From the NCBI RefSeq assembly GCF_000972385.1, contig NZ_JXTE01000008.1, positions 62,001-126,000 on the forward strand: a stretch of DNA of 64,000 bases, written 5' to 3'. A program made the translations under genes and the position numbers. The notes beneath the pieces were generated by a model. The model had not been told where the DNA came from, made no database searches, and saw only the letters and a program-made list of their open reading frames with translations. Every line of letters starts with the position of its first letter. The first letter of the stretch is position 1. The DNA comes from Streptomyces sp. WM6386. GTDB lineage: Bacteria > Actinomycetota > Actinomycetes > Streptomycetales > Streptomycetaceae. Positions 17,888 to 26,962 of this stretch are shown here, in pieces.

Positions 17888-18181
17888 GTCCAGGCCGGCC
17901 ACCACCAGAACGACCGGCAGCTGACCGCGCTCGTCGGCGAACTCTCCCTCAAGAGCGAGGACTTCCGCCGCCTGTGGGCCGACCACCAGGTCAGGGAGTG
18001 CGCCTTCGGCGTGAAGCGTGTCCAGCACCCGGTCGCGGGCCGGCTGGTCTTCCCGTACGAGAGCCTGACCCTGCCGAGTGACGGGGATCTGACGCTGCTG
18101 GTCTACACACCGGAGCCGGGGTCGGAGACGGCGGAGAGGCTGGCGCTGCTGGGGAGTTGGGCTTCCGCCGAGGTGCGTTGA
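17888..18181 (+). pseudogene. MmyB-type XRE-family transcriptional regulator, C-terminal remnant
   Basis: In frame from 17888 to TGA at 18179-18181 the translation reads LTALVGELSLKSEDFRRLWADH, with GVKRVQHPVAGRLVFPYESL and LTLLVYTPEPGS following: the end of the MmyB ligand-binding domain found in streptomycete HTH regulators. No start codon or HTH region is present. Such regulators are often divergent from an SDR gene, and that gene's truncated partner lies directly alongside on the minus strand. Confidence 0.75.
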
Positions 18182-18624
18182 GAGGGTCCCGGAAAAGGCT
18201 ATTCGCGGGGACCGCCGCACCCCCGTTGCCGGGGGGCGGGACGACGGCGGTCCCCGCGAGGGACGCTGACCGGGCAGGGCCGGGCCTCGCGTCCAGGCGT
18301 CTGTGGAGGTCCGGGAGCCGCTCCGGAGGTCCTGTGACGCCGTTTTGGTGCCGGCCGGGGCGGGGAGCCGCTCCCGCCCTGCCGACATCCACTAATGTGC
18401 CCGACCCGTGTTAAGCGTGTGCTGCGCGGACGTGACGCGCTCGTACCACTTCCGCGAAGTCCACCACTTCGGTAGGCAAACGGAAGTCCGCCTGCCGCAC
18501 CACCGGTTCACCGGAGGTTCACCGTCACTTCCCGCCTTCGGCGAGGAAGGCCGTCAGGGTCCCGGCCGGACCCGGGCCTCGGGGCGGGAAACGGCCCGTG
18601 AGAACGGTCGCGTCGCCCCACGCC
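18182..18624. other. 443-bp non-coding stretch with a large hairpin
   Basis: No convincing gene. It contains perfect 14-bp inverted arms CGCGGGGACCGCCG (18204-18217) and CGGCGGTCCCCGCG (18245-18258) around a 27-base G/C-rich loop, possibly a terminator for the truncated regulator or a structured RNA. Other G/C-rich short repeats occur near 18560-18600, downstream of the cystathionine beta-synthase gene. Confidence 0.5.
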
Positions 18625-20010
18625 TCACTGAGCGGCGCGCGCCATGTAGGCGAGGAGGTCCTGACGCGTCACCACTCCGGTCGGCTTGCCCTCGACCAGC
18701 ACGATGGCGGCGTCCGCACGGCCCAGGACCGCCATGAGGTCCTCGATCGGCTCACCGGATCCCACCTGCGGCAGAGGCGACGACATGTGCTTCTCCAGCG
18801 GGTCGGTGAGGGTGGCGCGCTGGGTGAACAGGGCGTCCAGGAGGTCCCGTTCGACGATGGAGCCGATCACCTCCGCTGCCATGACATCGGGGTGGCCGGC
18901 CCCCGGCTTGACCACCGGCATCTGTGAGACCCCGTACTCGTGCAGCACCTCGATGGCCTGGCCGACCGTCTCCTCCGGGTGCATGTGGACCAGGCTGGGG
19001 ATGGCGCCCGCCTTGTACCTCAGGACGTCCGCGACGCTCGCGGTCGGCTCCGACTCCTCGAGGAATCCGTAGGACGCCAGCCACTCGTCGTTGAAGATCT
19101 TCGAGAGGTACCCGCGCCCGCTGTCCGGCAACAGCACCACGACCACATCGTCCTCGGTCAGCCCCTCGGCCACCCGCAGCGCCGCCACGACAGCCATACC
19201 GCAGGAACCACCGACCAGCAGCCCCTCCTCCTTGGCCAGGCGGCGGGTCATCTGGAAGGAGTCCTTGTCGGACACGGCCACGATCTCGTCGGCCACGGTC
19301 CGGTCGTAGGCGGTCGGCCAGAAGTCCTCACCGACGCCCTCGACGAGATACGGCCGCCCGGACCCGCCGGAGTACACGGACCCCTCGGGGTCGGCGCCGA
19401 TGACCTTCACCTTGCCGTCGCTGGCGTCCTTCAGATAGCGGCCGGTGCCGGAGATGGTGCCGCCCGTTCCCACACCCGCGACGAAGTGGGTGATCTTCCC
19501 CTCCGTCTGCTCCCACAGCTCGGGGCCGGTGGAGTGGTAGTGGGAGAGGGGGTTGTTGGGGTTGGAGTACTGGTCGGGCTTCCACGCACCGGGAGTCTCA
19601 CGGACGAGCCGGTCGGAGACGTTGTAGTACGAGTCCGGGTGCTCGGGGTCGACGGCGGTGGGGCAGACGACGACCTCGGCCCCGTAGGCCCGCAGCACAT
19701 TGATCTTGTCGGTGCTCACCTTGTCGGGGCACACGAAGATGCACTTGTACCCCTTCTGCTGGGCCACGATGGCAAGGCCGACCCCGGTGTTGCCACTGGT
19801 CGGCTCGACGATCGTCCCGCCGGGCTTGAGTGCGCCGCTCTCCTCCGCCGCCTCGATCATGCGCAGGGCGATGCGGTCCTTCACGGACCCGCCCGGGTTG
19901 AAGTACTCCACCTTGGCCAGGACGGTGGCCTGGATGCCCTTGGTGACGTTGTTGAGTCTCACCAGCGGGGTGTTGCCGACGAGGCTGATCATCGAGTCGT
20001 GGAATTGCAC
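18625..20010 (-). CDS. cbs: Cystathionine beta-synthase
   Basis: 461 aa PLP enzyme that condenses serine with homocysteine to cystathionine (reverse transsulfuration). The N-terminal fold-type II domain has GNTPLVRLN, the PLP lysine in GGSVKDRIALRM, PTSGNTGVGLA and GVGTGGTISGTGRYL; the C-terminal 120 residues form a pair of CBS domains (VLRYKAGAIPSLVHMHPEET and DLLDALFTQRATLTDPLEKH). GTG at 20010 is chosen because CCGGAG precedes it by six bases; a TTG at 20031 would add seven residues. O-acetylserine sulfhydrylase is the main alternative, but the CBS pair argues against it. Confidence 0.93.
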   Translation of the reverse strand: MQFHDSMISLVGNTPLVRLNNVTKGIQATVLAKVEYFNPGGSVKDRIALRMIEAAEESGALKPGGTIVEPTSGNTGVGLAIVAQQKGYKCIFVCPDKVSTDKINVLRAYGAEVVVCPTAVDPEHPDSYYNVSDRLVRETPGAWKPDQYSNPNNPLSHYHSTGPELWEQTEGKITHFVAGVGTGGTISGTGRYLKDASDGKVKVIGADPEGSVYSGGSGRPYLVEGVGEDFWPTAYDRTVADEIVAVSDKDSFQMTRRLAKEEGLLVGGSCGMAVVAALRVAEGLTEDDVVVVLLPDSGRGYLSKIFNDEWLASYGFLEESEPTASVADVLRYKAGAIPSLVHMHPEETVGQAIEVLHEYGVSQMPVVKPGAGHPDVMAAEVIGSIVERDLLDALFTQRATLTDPLEKHMSSPLPQVGSGEPIEDLMAVLGRADAAIVLVEGKPTGVVTRQDLLAYMARAAQ

Positions 20011-20159
20011 CGTTGTCTCCGGATGCTGCAAAAGATGTGGTCTTAGTGGTTCCGCCAGCCTAAAGCCCGGAGCGGTCGTTCACTCGCCGTTGAGATTGGA
20101 CGACCGCCGGTACGGGGCAAGGAGTGGTTGTACGGCTAGCACGGAGGTGGCGGCGACGT

Positions 20160-21185
20160 ATGACCAGCATGTCGAGGGCGAGGGTGGCCCGGCGGATCGC
20201 GGCCGGCGCCGCGTACGGCGGCGGCGGGATCGGTCTGGTGGGTGCGGCGGCCGTGGGGCTGCTGCTGGCGGAGGTGCGGCTGGCCAAGCGGCAGGTGGGC
20301 AACGGTTCGTCGCCGCATGTGCCGAACGCGCAGGGCCTGTACGGCATCGCGTACGCCACGCCGGGTGAACCCGCGTTGCGGCTGACGATGCTGGGCGACT
20401 CCACGGCCGCCGGCCAGGGCGTGCACCGCTCGGGCCAGACGCCCGGGGCGCTGCTGGCGTCGGGGCTGGCGGCGGTGGCGGAACGCCCGGTGGAGCTGCG
20501 CAACGTGGCGAACCCCGGCGCGCGCTCCGACGACCTGGACCGCCAGGTGGCGCTGATCCTCGCGGACCCGGGTCGGCTGCCGGACGTCTGCGTGATCATG
20601 ATCGGCGCGAACGACGTGACGCACCGCATCGCGCCGACCCAGTCGGTCCGCCATCTGGCGGCGGCGGTGCGCCGGTTGCGCACGGCGGGCGCGGAGGTGG
20701 TGGTCGGCACCTGCCCCGACCTCGGCTCGATCGAACCGGTGCAGCAGCCCCTGCGCTGGCTTGCCCGCCGGGCCTCCCGCCAGCTGGCGGCCGCCCAGAC
20801 GATCGGCGCGGTCGAGCAGGGTGGCCGCACGGTGTCGCTGGGCGACCTGCTGGGCCCGGAGTTCGCGGCGAACCCCCGCGAGCTCTTCGGCCCGGACAAC
20901 TACCACCCCTCGGCGGAGGGCTACGCGACCGCGGCCATGGCGGTCCTCCCCACGGTCTGCGCGACCCTGGGCCTCTGGCCGGCGGAGGAAGAGCGCCCGG
21001 ACGTCTCCCGCCGCGAGGGCTTCCTCCCGGTCGCCCGAGCAGCCGCGGAGGCAGTGGCGGAACCCGGCACCGAGGTAACAGCAGCGATGCCGACGGGCCC
21101 GAAGGGACCCTGGGCCCTGCTGAAGCGCAGGAAGCGCCGCCGCGTATCGGTGACGGAACCGGAGCGAACCCCGGCACAGCCTTGA
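20160..21185 (+). CDS. SGNH/GDSL-family hydrolase with N-terminal membrane anchor
   Basis: 341 aa from ATG 20160 (GGAGG at 20144). After one TM/signal-anchor (YGGGGIGLVGAAAVGLLLAE, about residues 18-40) the hydrolase domain shows block I LGDSTAAGQG, block III GAND and block V DNYHPSAEGY, giving a Ser-Asp-His triad. Likely an extracytoplasmic esterase/lipase. The C-terminus is basic (LLKRRKRRR). Divergent from cbs with about 150 bp between start codons. Confidence 0.88.
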   Translation: MTSMSRARVARRIAAGAAYGGGGIGLVGAAAVGLLLAEVRLAKRQVGNGSSPHVPNAQGLYGIAYATPGEPALRLTMLGDSTAAGQGVHRSGQTPGALLASGLAAVAERPVELRNVANPGARSDDLDRQVALILADPGRLPDVCVIMIGANDVTHRIAPTQSVRHLAAAVRRLRTAGAEVVVGTCPDLGSIEPVQQPLRWLARRASRQLAAAQTIGAVEQGGRTVSLGDLLGPEFAANPRELFGPDNYHPSAEGYATAAMAVLPTVCATLGLWPAEEERPDVSRREGFLPVARAAAEAVAEPGTEVTAAMPTGPKGPWALLKRRKRRRVSVTEPERTPAQP

Positions 21186-21330
21186 TCCCGCCCGGCAGAG
21201 GGCGAGAAAAGCAAGCGCTTAGTAAACTGCGGTCAGGGTCACACCCCCATACCCGTGACCTCGCCCATACGTACGGGTAACTTCCCAACCAGCCCTGCCC
21301 GAAGAACCCCGTAACGCCAATGGAGTCGTC

Positions 21331-22551
21331 ATGCCCGAAGCAGTGATCGTCTCGACCGCCCGCTCCCCCATCGGCCGCGCCTTCAAGGGCTCCCTCAAGG
21401 ACCTCCGCCCGGACGACCTCACCGCCACGATCATCCAGGCGGCCCTGGCCAAGGTCCCGGAGCTGGACCCCAGGGACATCGACGACCTGCACCTCGGCTG
21501 CGGCCTCCCCGGCGGCGAGCAGGGCAACAACCTCGGCCGCATCGTCGCCGTACAGATGGGGATGGACCACCTCCCCGGCTGTACGGTCACCCGCTACTGC
21601 TCCTCCTCGCTGCAGACGAGCCGCATGGCCCTGCACGCCATCAAGGCCGGCGAGGGCGACGTCTTCATCTCGGCCGGTGTCGAGATGGTCTCCCGCTTCA
21701 CCAAGGGCAACTCCGACAGCCTCCCGGACACGCACAACCCGTTCTTCGCCGAGGCCGAGGCCCGCACGGTCGAGGTCGCCCAGCAGGAGGGCACGACCTG
21801 GCACGACCCGCGCGAGGACGGCCTCGTACCGGACGCCTACATCGGGATGGGCCAGACCGCCGAGAACCTCGCCCGCATCAAGGGCGTCACCCGCCAGGAC
21901 ATGGACGAGTTCGGCGTACGGTCCCAGAACCTCGCCGAGGAAGCCATCAAGAACGGGTTCTGGGAGCGCGAGATCACCCCGGTGACGCTTCCCGACGGCT
22001 CGGTGGTCAGCAAGGACGACGGTCCGCGCGCCGGCGTCACCCTGGAGGCCGTCGGCGGCCTCAAGCCCGTCTTCCGCCCCGACGGACTCGTCACCGCCGG
22101 CAACTGCTGCCCGCTCAACGACGGCGCCGCCGCGGTCGTCATCATGTCCGACACCAAGGCCCGCGAGCTCGGCCTCACCCCGCTCGCCCGCATCGTGTCG
22201 ACCGGCGTCTCGGGCCTGTCCCCCGAGATCATGGGTCTCGGCCCGGTCGAGGCGAGCAACCAGGCCCTGCGCCGCGCCGGCCTCACCATCGACGACATCG
22301 ACCTGGTCGAGATCAACGAGGCGTTCGCCGCCCAGGTGATCCCCTCCTACCGCGAGCTCGGCATCGACCTGGACAAGCTGAACGTCAACGGCGGCGCCAT
22401 CGCCGTCGGCCACCCCTTCGGCATGACCGGCGCCCGCATCACCGGCACGCTCATCAACTCCCTCCAGTTCCACGACAAGCAGTTCGGCCTGGAGACGATG
22501 TGCGTCGGCGGCGGCCAGGGCATGGCGATGGTCATCGAGCGCCTCAGCTGA
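21331..22551 (+). CDS. Acetyl-CoA C-acyltransferase (thiolase)
   Basis: 406 aa thiolase that cleaves 3-ketoacyl-CoA or forms acetoacetyl-CoA. The nucleophilic cysteine lies in [12 protein letters not shown] (about residue 90), EINEAFAAQ is the third motif, HPFGMTGAR carries the catalytic His and [10 protein letters not shown] the second Cys. TGGAGTCGTC gives a good ribosome site for ATG 21331. Followed by a strong terminator, so monocistronic. Confidence 0.93.
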   Translation: MPEAVIVSTARSPIGRAFKGSLKDLRPDDLTATIIQAALAKVPELDPRDIDDLHLGCGLPGGEQGNNLGRIVAVQMGMDHLPGCTVTRYCSSSLQTSRMALHAIKAGEGDVFISAGVEMVSRFTKGNSDSLPDTHNPFFAEAEARTVEVAQQEGTTWHDPREDGLVPDAYIGMGQTAENLARIKGVTRQDMDEFGVRSQNLAEEAIKNGFWEREITPVTLPDGSVVSKDDGPRAGVTLEAVGGLKPVFRPDGLVTAGNCCPLNDGAAAVVIMSDTKARELGLTPLARIVSTGVSGLSPEIMGLGPVEASNQALRRAGLTIDDIDLVEINEAFAAQVIPSYRELGIDLDKLNVNGGAIAVGHPFGMTGARITGTLINSLQFHDKQFGLETMCVGGGQGMAMVIERLS

Positions 22552-22592
22552 CCAACTGCCCGTGATCCCACGGGCACCCCGCGTGAGCCTCG

Positions 22593-22632
22593 GGCCCAGA
22601 ACCCTTGAACCACCAGGGTTCTGGGCCGTTTT
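22593..22632 (+). terminator. Rho-independent terminator after thiolase gene
   Basis: Perfect 13-bp arms GGCCCAGAACCCT (22593-22605) and AGGGTTCTGGGCC (22615-22627) with a 9-base loop, followed by GTTTTG. Confidence 0.85.
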
Positions 22633-22664
22633 GTGATCCAATCTCCCCCAGGATGTGACCTATC

Positions 22665-22680
22665 TCCCTTCGCGAAGGGA
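22665..22680. promoter_or_regulatory. 16-bp perfect palindrome
   Basis: TCCCTTCGCGAAGGGA lies 146 bp upstream of the gene at 22826, between the thiolase terminator and that gene. It may be an operator or a short hairpin; no binding protein is suggested by the sequence. Confidence 0.4.
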
Positions 22681-22825
22681 TTTACGCAGGTCAGAGTCGT
22701 TCTCACACTAAACTCCGGGCCCAAAGTCCTGCCCGTTTCGTGACGTTACGCACTGACAGCGGGATAGTCCGCCCTTCAAGCTGATGTAGGAAGTCGGGGG
22801 TCGACTTTGAACCGGGAGTACGTCA

Positions 22826-23617
22826 GTGAGCGCCATGCCGATCGCCTTGCTGGTCACCACGGCCGCCACGGGCGCCGTGGCCGTCGCCGTCCTGCGCACC
22901 CTCATGCAGCTGCGCCGCCAGGTCGCGGCCCTGCACACCGAGCTTGCCAGGACGAACGCGACCGCCGCGCGCGGTCTCGTGCCGGCCGCCCGCCACTCCG
23001 CCGACGCCGCTGAGATACGGGCCGCCGTGGCCGAGGCCCTCGCCGAGGAGCGGGAGCGGGAGCTCGCCGAGGCGCGGGCGTTCTGGGCCGCCCAGGAGGC
23101 CCGTGACGCCTCCGACGCGCCGACCCTGCTCGGCCTGCCCGACAGTGAGCTGTTCCTGCCCCGCCAGGCCGATTTCGCGGGCCTGGAGCCGCTGGAGCCG
23201 GTCTCCGAGCAGACGTCCGACATCGACGAGTTCGCCGGGGACTCCCCGGAGCTGGCCGCGGCCCGCCGCCGCCACCCCTCCCACCCGGACTTCGTCCCGG
23301 TGCAGTCGCCGGTGGTGAACGACCATGAGCGCACGGTGGCCACCCTCGAGGAACTGGCCTCCGGTCGCGTGGAACTGGCCGACGTCCGCCCGGGCCCGCT
23401 GGGCACCCTCGACGTCTATGTCTTCGCCGACGGCACCACGCTCTGCATGACCCCGGGTCACCGGGAGACGGCGGAGCGCCTCTCGGCGGCCCTGACGGCG
23501 GGCGAGACCCCGATACTGCTGGGCGGTTCGGGAGTGTCGGGCGCGTACACCCTGACCTTCGCGTGCGGCGAGGAGAACGTCTACATCCTGGCCGACAGGG
23601 TCATAGCGAGCCTCTAG
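22826..23617 (+). CDS. Hypothetical membrane-anchored protein
   Basis: 263 aa, GTG start at 22826 behind GGGAGTACGTCA. One N-terminal TM helix (MPIALLVTTAATGAVAVAVL), a short charged coiled coil (residues 25-90: LRRQVAALHTELART and EERERELAEARAFW), then a globular C-terminal domain (RTVATLEELASGRVELADVR, VYVFADGTTLCMTPGH, YTLTFACGEENVYILADRVI). Topology suggests a single-pass protein with a cytoplasmic sensor-like domain. Family not recognised. Confidence 0.75.
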   Translation: MSAMPIALLVTTAATGAVAVAVLRTLMQLRRQVAALHTELARTNATAARGLVPAARHSADAAEIRAAVAEALAEERERELAEARAFWAAQEARDASDAPTLLGLPDSELFLPRQADFAGLEPLEPVSEQTSDIDEFAGDSPELAAARRRHPSHPDFVPVQSPVVNDHERTVATLEELASGRVELADVRPGPLGTLDVYVFADGTTLCMTPGHRETAERLSAALTAGETPILLGGSGVSGAYTLTFACGEENVYILADRVIASL

Positions 23618-23618
23618 C

Positions 23619-23930
23619 TCAGACCCCGGCGCGCTTCTGCGCCTCCTCGACCAACTGCACAGCCTCATCGACCTGGCCCTCGTCCGTAAGTACGAGGGCC
23701 AAGTCATGCACAGCGACGGTGATTTGGTCCGCGGCCGCGAACATCCCCGCATCCGGCATCTCCCGAGGCTCTCCCGAGGGATCCTCGAGAAGCTGCGCCT
23801 GACGTGCCAACTCCCTGGCCAACCGCAGAGCCTCAGTGGCAGCGCCCCGCTGCAACCGGCTCTGGGGGGCTGCCCTCAACCGGTCGGCGAAGTGATCCAC
23901 GGCTTGCGTCAAACGCGCTGTATCGGCCAC
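23619..23930 (-). CDS. Small helical hypothetical protein
   Basis: 103 aa, all helical and soluble (RLTQAVDHFADRLRAAPQSR, ARELARQAQLLED, ITVAVHDLALVLTDEGQVDE). Convergent with the preceding membrane-anchored gene, stops almost touching. It resembles a small conserved streptomycete protein of unknown role; no motif gives a function. Confidence 0.65.
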   Translation of the reverse strand: MADTARLTQAVDHFADRLRAAPQSRLQRGAATEALRLARELARQAQLLEDPSGEPREMPDAGMFAAADQITVAVHDLALVLTDEGQVDEAVQLVEEAQKRAGV

Positions 23931-24034
23931 GGCGACACCGTACGCGCCGCACCGGGACTGTTGCCAACGGGCGAACGCTCAGGCACGGTGACCTGAAGGA
24001 CCGGCTTACATCCCCTTTGCGTCCGGAGGCGCCG

Positions 24035-24265
24035 ATGTCCCACGTCCTCTCCGAGGAGACCCACCGCAATCTGCTCGCCCGCATCCCCCATTGCACCGGT
24101 CGTGAAGTGTCCGACTGGCTCCGCACCGTCGAAGAAGGCCCCTCTCTCTTCCGCTTCGAGGAAAAGGTCAGCTGGCTCCGCCACGAACACAACCTCGCCT
24201 ACGGCCACGCGAAGGCTCTCATCCACGAGTACGACCTGAGGAGGGCCGCGCGCAACCTCCTCTAG
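24035..24265 (+). CDS. DUF4287 domain protein
   Basis: 76 aa, ATG 24035 with GGAGG five bases upstream. DUF4287 signature: HRNLLARIPHCTGREVSDWL followed by WLRHEHNLAYGHAKALIHEY. Function unknown; it is often found as a short domain next to DUF5655 in other bacteria, but stands alone here. Confidence 0.8.
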   Translation: MSHVLSEETHRNLLARIPHCTGREVSDWLRTVEEGPSLFRFEEKVSWLRHEHNLAYGHAKALIHEYDLRRAARNLL

Positions 24266-24293
24266 GCGCGCGCACGCACCTCACCCAGACGAC

Positions 24294-24325
24294 GAAGGGG
24301 CCCCGGGAGAACCCGGGGCCCCTTC
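24294..24325. terminator. Bidirectional terminator between convergent genes
   Basis: Perfect 14-bp arms GAAGGGGCCCCGGG (24294-24307) and CCCGGGGCCCCTTC (24312-24325) with AGAA loop, located between the DUF4287 gene and the convergent BI-1-family gene. Confidence 0.85.
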
Positions 24326-24341
24326 GCGCACGCGGAGTGCG

Positions 24342-25268
24342 TCAGTCGCTGCTGTTGAGGATCGCGATCAGCCTGAGGAACTCGAGGTAGATCCAGACCA
24401 GCGTCATCGTCAGACCGAACGCCGCCAGCCAGGCCTCCTCGCGCGGGGCACCGTAGGCGATGCCGTCCTCGACCTGCTTGAAGTCGAGGGCCAGGAAGCA
24501 CGCACCGAGCAGGACGCCGATGATGCCGAAGACGATGCCGAGGCCACCGCTGCGGAAGCCGAGGCCGTCACCGCCGCCGAAGGCGGCGAACAGCAGGTTC
24601 ACCATCATCAGCAGGACGAAGCCGAGCGCGGCCGCCATCACGAAACCGTAGAACCGGCGGTTGACGCGGATCCAGCCCGCCTTGTACGCCACCAGGACCG
24701 CGGCGAAGACCGCGAGTGTGCCGATCACGGCCTGCATGGCCGCACCGCTGGCGATGCGGTTGTCGACGACGCTGGAGACGACGCCGAGGAAGACACCCTC
24801 GAACGCCGCGTACGAGACGATCAGCGCGGGCGAGGCCTTGCGCTTGAAGGACTGGACGAGCGCCAGGACCATGCCGATCAGGGCGGCGCCGATGGCGATG
24901 CCGTACGACCGGCCGATGTTGGCGTCGTCGACCGGCAGGGCCGCCCAGGCGACCGCGGCCGTGACGACCAGGATGCCGAGGGTGGTGCCGGTGCGAAGGA
25001 CGACGTCGTCCATCGTCATCCGGCCGGTGGTGGCCGGGGCCTGCGGCGGTGCGCCGTGCTGCAGGTCCTGCTGGGCGTAGGGATTCTGCGCGTACGGGTT
25101 CTGCGCGTGGGGGTCCGCCTGCGGCTGGGCATACGGGTTGCCCTGCGCGTAGGGGTTGCCCTGCGTGCCTACGGCGGCGCCCCCGGCCTGCGGCTGGGCA
25201 TTGAAGCCCGCGTAGCCGTTGTCGCGGCTGAACCCCCGTCGCGAGAAGACCGGGTTGCTGCTCCTCAT
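24342..25268 (-). CDS. Bax inhibitor-1/YccA family integral membrane protein
   Basis: 308 aa, ATG 25268 with GGAGGAG upstream. The N-terminal 90 residues are cytosolic and contain NPYAQ repeats (GNPYAQGNPYAQPQ, NPYAQNPYAQQ). From residue 100 there are seven hydrophobic helices typical of the BI-1 (TMBIM) fold, ending in the acidic KQVEDGIAYG region and WIYLEFLRLIAILNSSD. Relatives are calcium-leak or stress membrane proteins; the role in actinomycetes is unknown. Confidence 0.88.
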   Translation of the reverse strand: MRSSNPVFSRRGFSRDNGYAGFNAQPQAGGAAVGTQGNPYAQGNPYAQPQADPHAQNPYAQNPYAQQDLQHGAPPQAPATTGRMTMDDVVLRTGTTLGILVVTAAVAWAALPVDDANIGRSYGIAIGAALIGMVLALVQSFKRKASPALIVSYAAFEGVFLGVVSSVVDNRIASGAAMQAVIGTLAVFAAVLVAYKAGWIRVNRRFYGFVMAAALGFVLLMMVNLLFAAFGGGDGLGFRSGGLGIVFGIIGVLLGACFLALDFKQVEDGIAYGAPREEAWLAAFGLTMTLVWIYLEFLRLIAILNSSD

Positions 25269-25461
25269 TTCACTCCTCCATGGCCACTGTTGCGGGCCTT
25301 GGCTCAAGAGTAATAGGTAGGCAAAGGATTGACCCTAATGCTTGGGGAGGATCTTTCCCTTGTTGTGCTGGCCAACACGCTACGCGGCCCGCTGATTCCC
25401 GGCCACGGAGGGGCGGGTTCATGACCAAGCCGGTACATCGCCGCGACCGGGCGGAGATCAC

Positions 25462-26637
25462 TCACCCGAACGGGAACCCCGTGTACCCCTCGGCCAGATC
25501 GGTCTCGGCGGCCTCGGACGAGGCGATCCGCTCCAGCCGCGCCACCTGGAGCCGGTCCTCGAAGGGGGTGGCGTCGGGGGCCCGGTGCAGCAGCGTCGTC
25601 ATGTCGTACGAGAACCGCTCGGCCTGCCAGACGCGGCCCAGACAGGTCTCGGAGTAGGCGTCGAGGAGCTCGGTGGACCCCGTCTCCTTCTCATGCGTCA
25701 GCGCCCGCGCGAAGGTGACGACGTCCCCTACGGCGAGATTCAGCCCCTTCGCCCCGGTCGGCGGCACGATGTGGGCGGCGTCCCCGGCGAGGAAGAGCCG
25801 GCCGTGCCGCATGGGCTCATGGACGTAGGACCGCATGGGCGTGACGGACTTCTGGGTGATGGGGCCCCTCTGGAGCCGCCAGTCGTCGTCGGTCTCGAAG
25901 CGCCGCTCCAGATCGTCCCAGATCTCCTCGTCGCCCCAGCCCTCCGCGTCGGCCCCCTCGGGCACCTGGAGGTAGAGCCGGGAGACAGACTGCGAGCGCA
26001 TGGACAGCAGGGCGAAACCGCGGTCGTGGCGGGCGTAGACCAGTTCGTCGTGGGAGGGCGGGACGTCGGCGAGGATGCCGAGCCAGCCGAAGGGGTACGT
26101 CCGCTCGAAGACCCGGGTCAGCTCTTCGGGGATCGCCTTGCGGGCGATCCCCCAGAATCCGTCGCACCCGACGACGTACTCGCACTCGAGTACGTCCTCG
26201 CGCCCCTCGTGCCGGAACCGGATGCCCGGCCTGTCGCCGTCGGCCCCCTCCACGGCCAGCGCCTCCGCCTCGAAGAGCAGCGGCCCGCCCTCCTTGAGCT
26301 GGAGGGCGATGAGGTCCTTGCACACCTCGGTCTGCGCGTAGACCATCACGGACCGCCCACCGGTGAGGACCGGGAAGTCCACCCGGTGCCGCTTCCTGTC
26401 GTACCGCAGCTCGATCCCGTCGTGCCGCAGCCCCTCCCTGTCCATCCGCTCCCCGGCCCCGGCCGCCCGCAGCACGTCCACGGTCCCCTGCTCCAGGATC
26501 CCGGCCCGCTGCCGCTGCTCGACGTAGGAGCGGTCGCGGCTTTCGAGGACGACCGAGTCGATGCCGGCGTGGTGGAGCAGCCGGGCGAGGAGGAGGCCGG
26601 CGGGGCCTGCTCCGATGATGCCGACGGTGGTGCGCAT
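25462..26637 (-). CDS. pobA: 4-hydroxybenzoate 3-monooxygenase
   Basis: 391 aa FAD-dependent hydroxylase turning 4-hydroxybenzoate into protocatechuate with NAD(P)H and O2. FAD-binding GIIGAGPAGLLLARLL at residue 6, the DG motif CDGFWGIARKAIP, and GDAAHIVPPTGAKGLNLAVGD near residue 285 identify PobA. ATG 26637. No pca genes or dedicated regulator are adjacent; an inverted repeat GTGAA-N6-TTCAC (about 26686-26701) lies just upstream and may be a control site. Confidence 0.93.
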   Translation of the reverse strand: MRTTVGIIGAGPAGLLLARLLHHAGIDSVVLESRDRSYVEQRQRAGILEQGTVDVLRAAGAGERMDREGLRHDGIELRYDRKRHRVDFPVLTGGRSVMVYAQTEVCKDLIALQLKEGGPLLFEAEALAVEGADGDRPGIRFRHEGREDVLECEYVVGCDGFWGIARKAIPEELTRVFERTYPFGWLGILADVPPSHDELVYARHDRGFALLSMRSQSVSRLYLQVPEGADAEGWGDEEIWDDLERRFETDDDWRLQRGPITQKSVTPMRSYVHEPMRHGRLFLAGDAAHIVPPTGAKGLNLAVGDVVTFARALTHEKETGSTELLDAYSETCLGRVWQAERFSYDMTTLLHRAPDATPFEDRLQVARLERIASSEAAETDLAEGYTGFPFG

Positions 26638-26879
26638 CGGTCGTTCCCTTCGGTGGGCGTCATTGCCGCTGTTCGTCGAGTTCGTATAGTGAAATTTCCT
26701 TCACCAAGTTGCTCTCGCGAGTCTGCGACGGGCGGCGCCCTGTGTCAACGGTCGGTGCGGGGGCAGAACGCCCGGGCGGGTTCGCGGGGGCCCGTACCGC
26801 CCTCGCCCTGTCGCGATGTGCTGAAGGAAGGACCCCACGGGAAGCGGTGTCTGCCTACGGGTCCTGAAAAGGTCGGAGG

Positions 26880-26962
26880 TGCCCGGAACCGGACTTGAAC
26901 CGGTACGCCCGCGAGGGGCAGCGAGGTTTAAGCTCGCCGTGTCTGCATTCCACCATCCGGGC
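26880..26962 (-). tRNA. bldA: tRNA-Leu(UAA), the bldA developmental tRNA
   Basis: On the minus strand the acceptor 5' arm GCCCGGA (26956-26962) pairs with TCCGGGC plus A73 (26880-26887). The anticodon stem GCGAG/CTCGC encloses loop CTTAAAC, placing anticodon TAA at 26928-26930; the T-arm is CCGGTTCAAGTCCGG. It has a long class II variable arm, as for leucine. The only tRNA reading UUA in Streptomyces, it controls morphological differentiation and antibiotic production because TTA codons are rare. The 3' CCA is not encoded. Adjacent to pobA, as in other Streptomyces. Confidence 0.97.
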
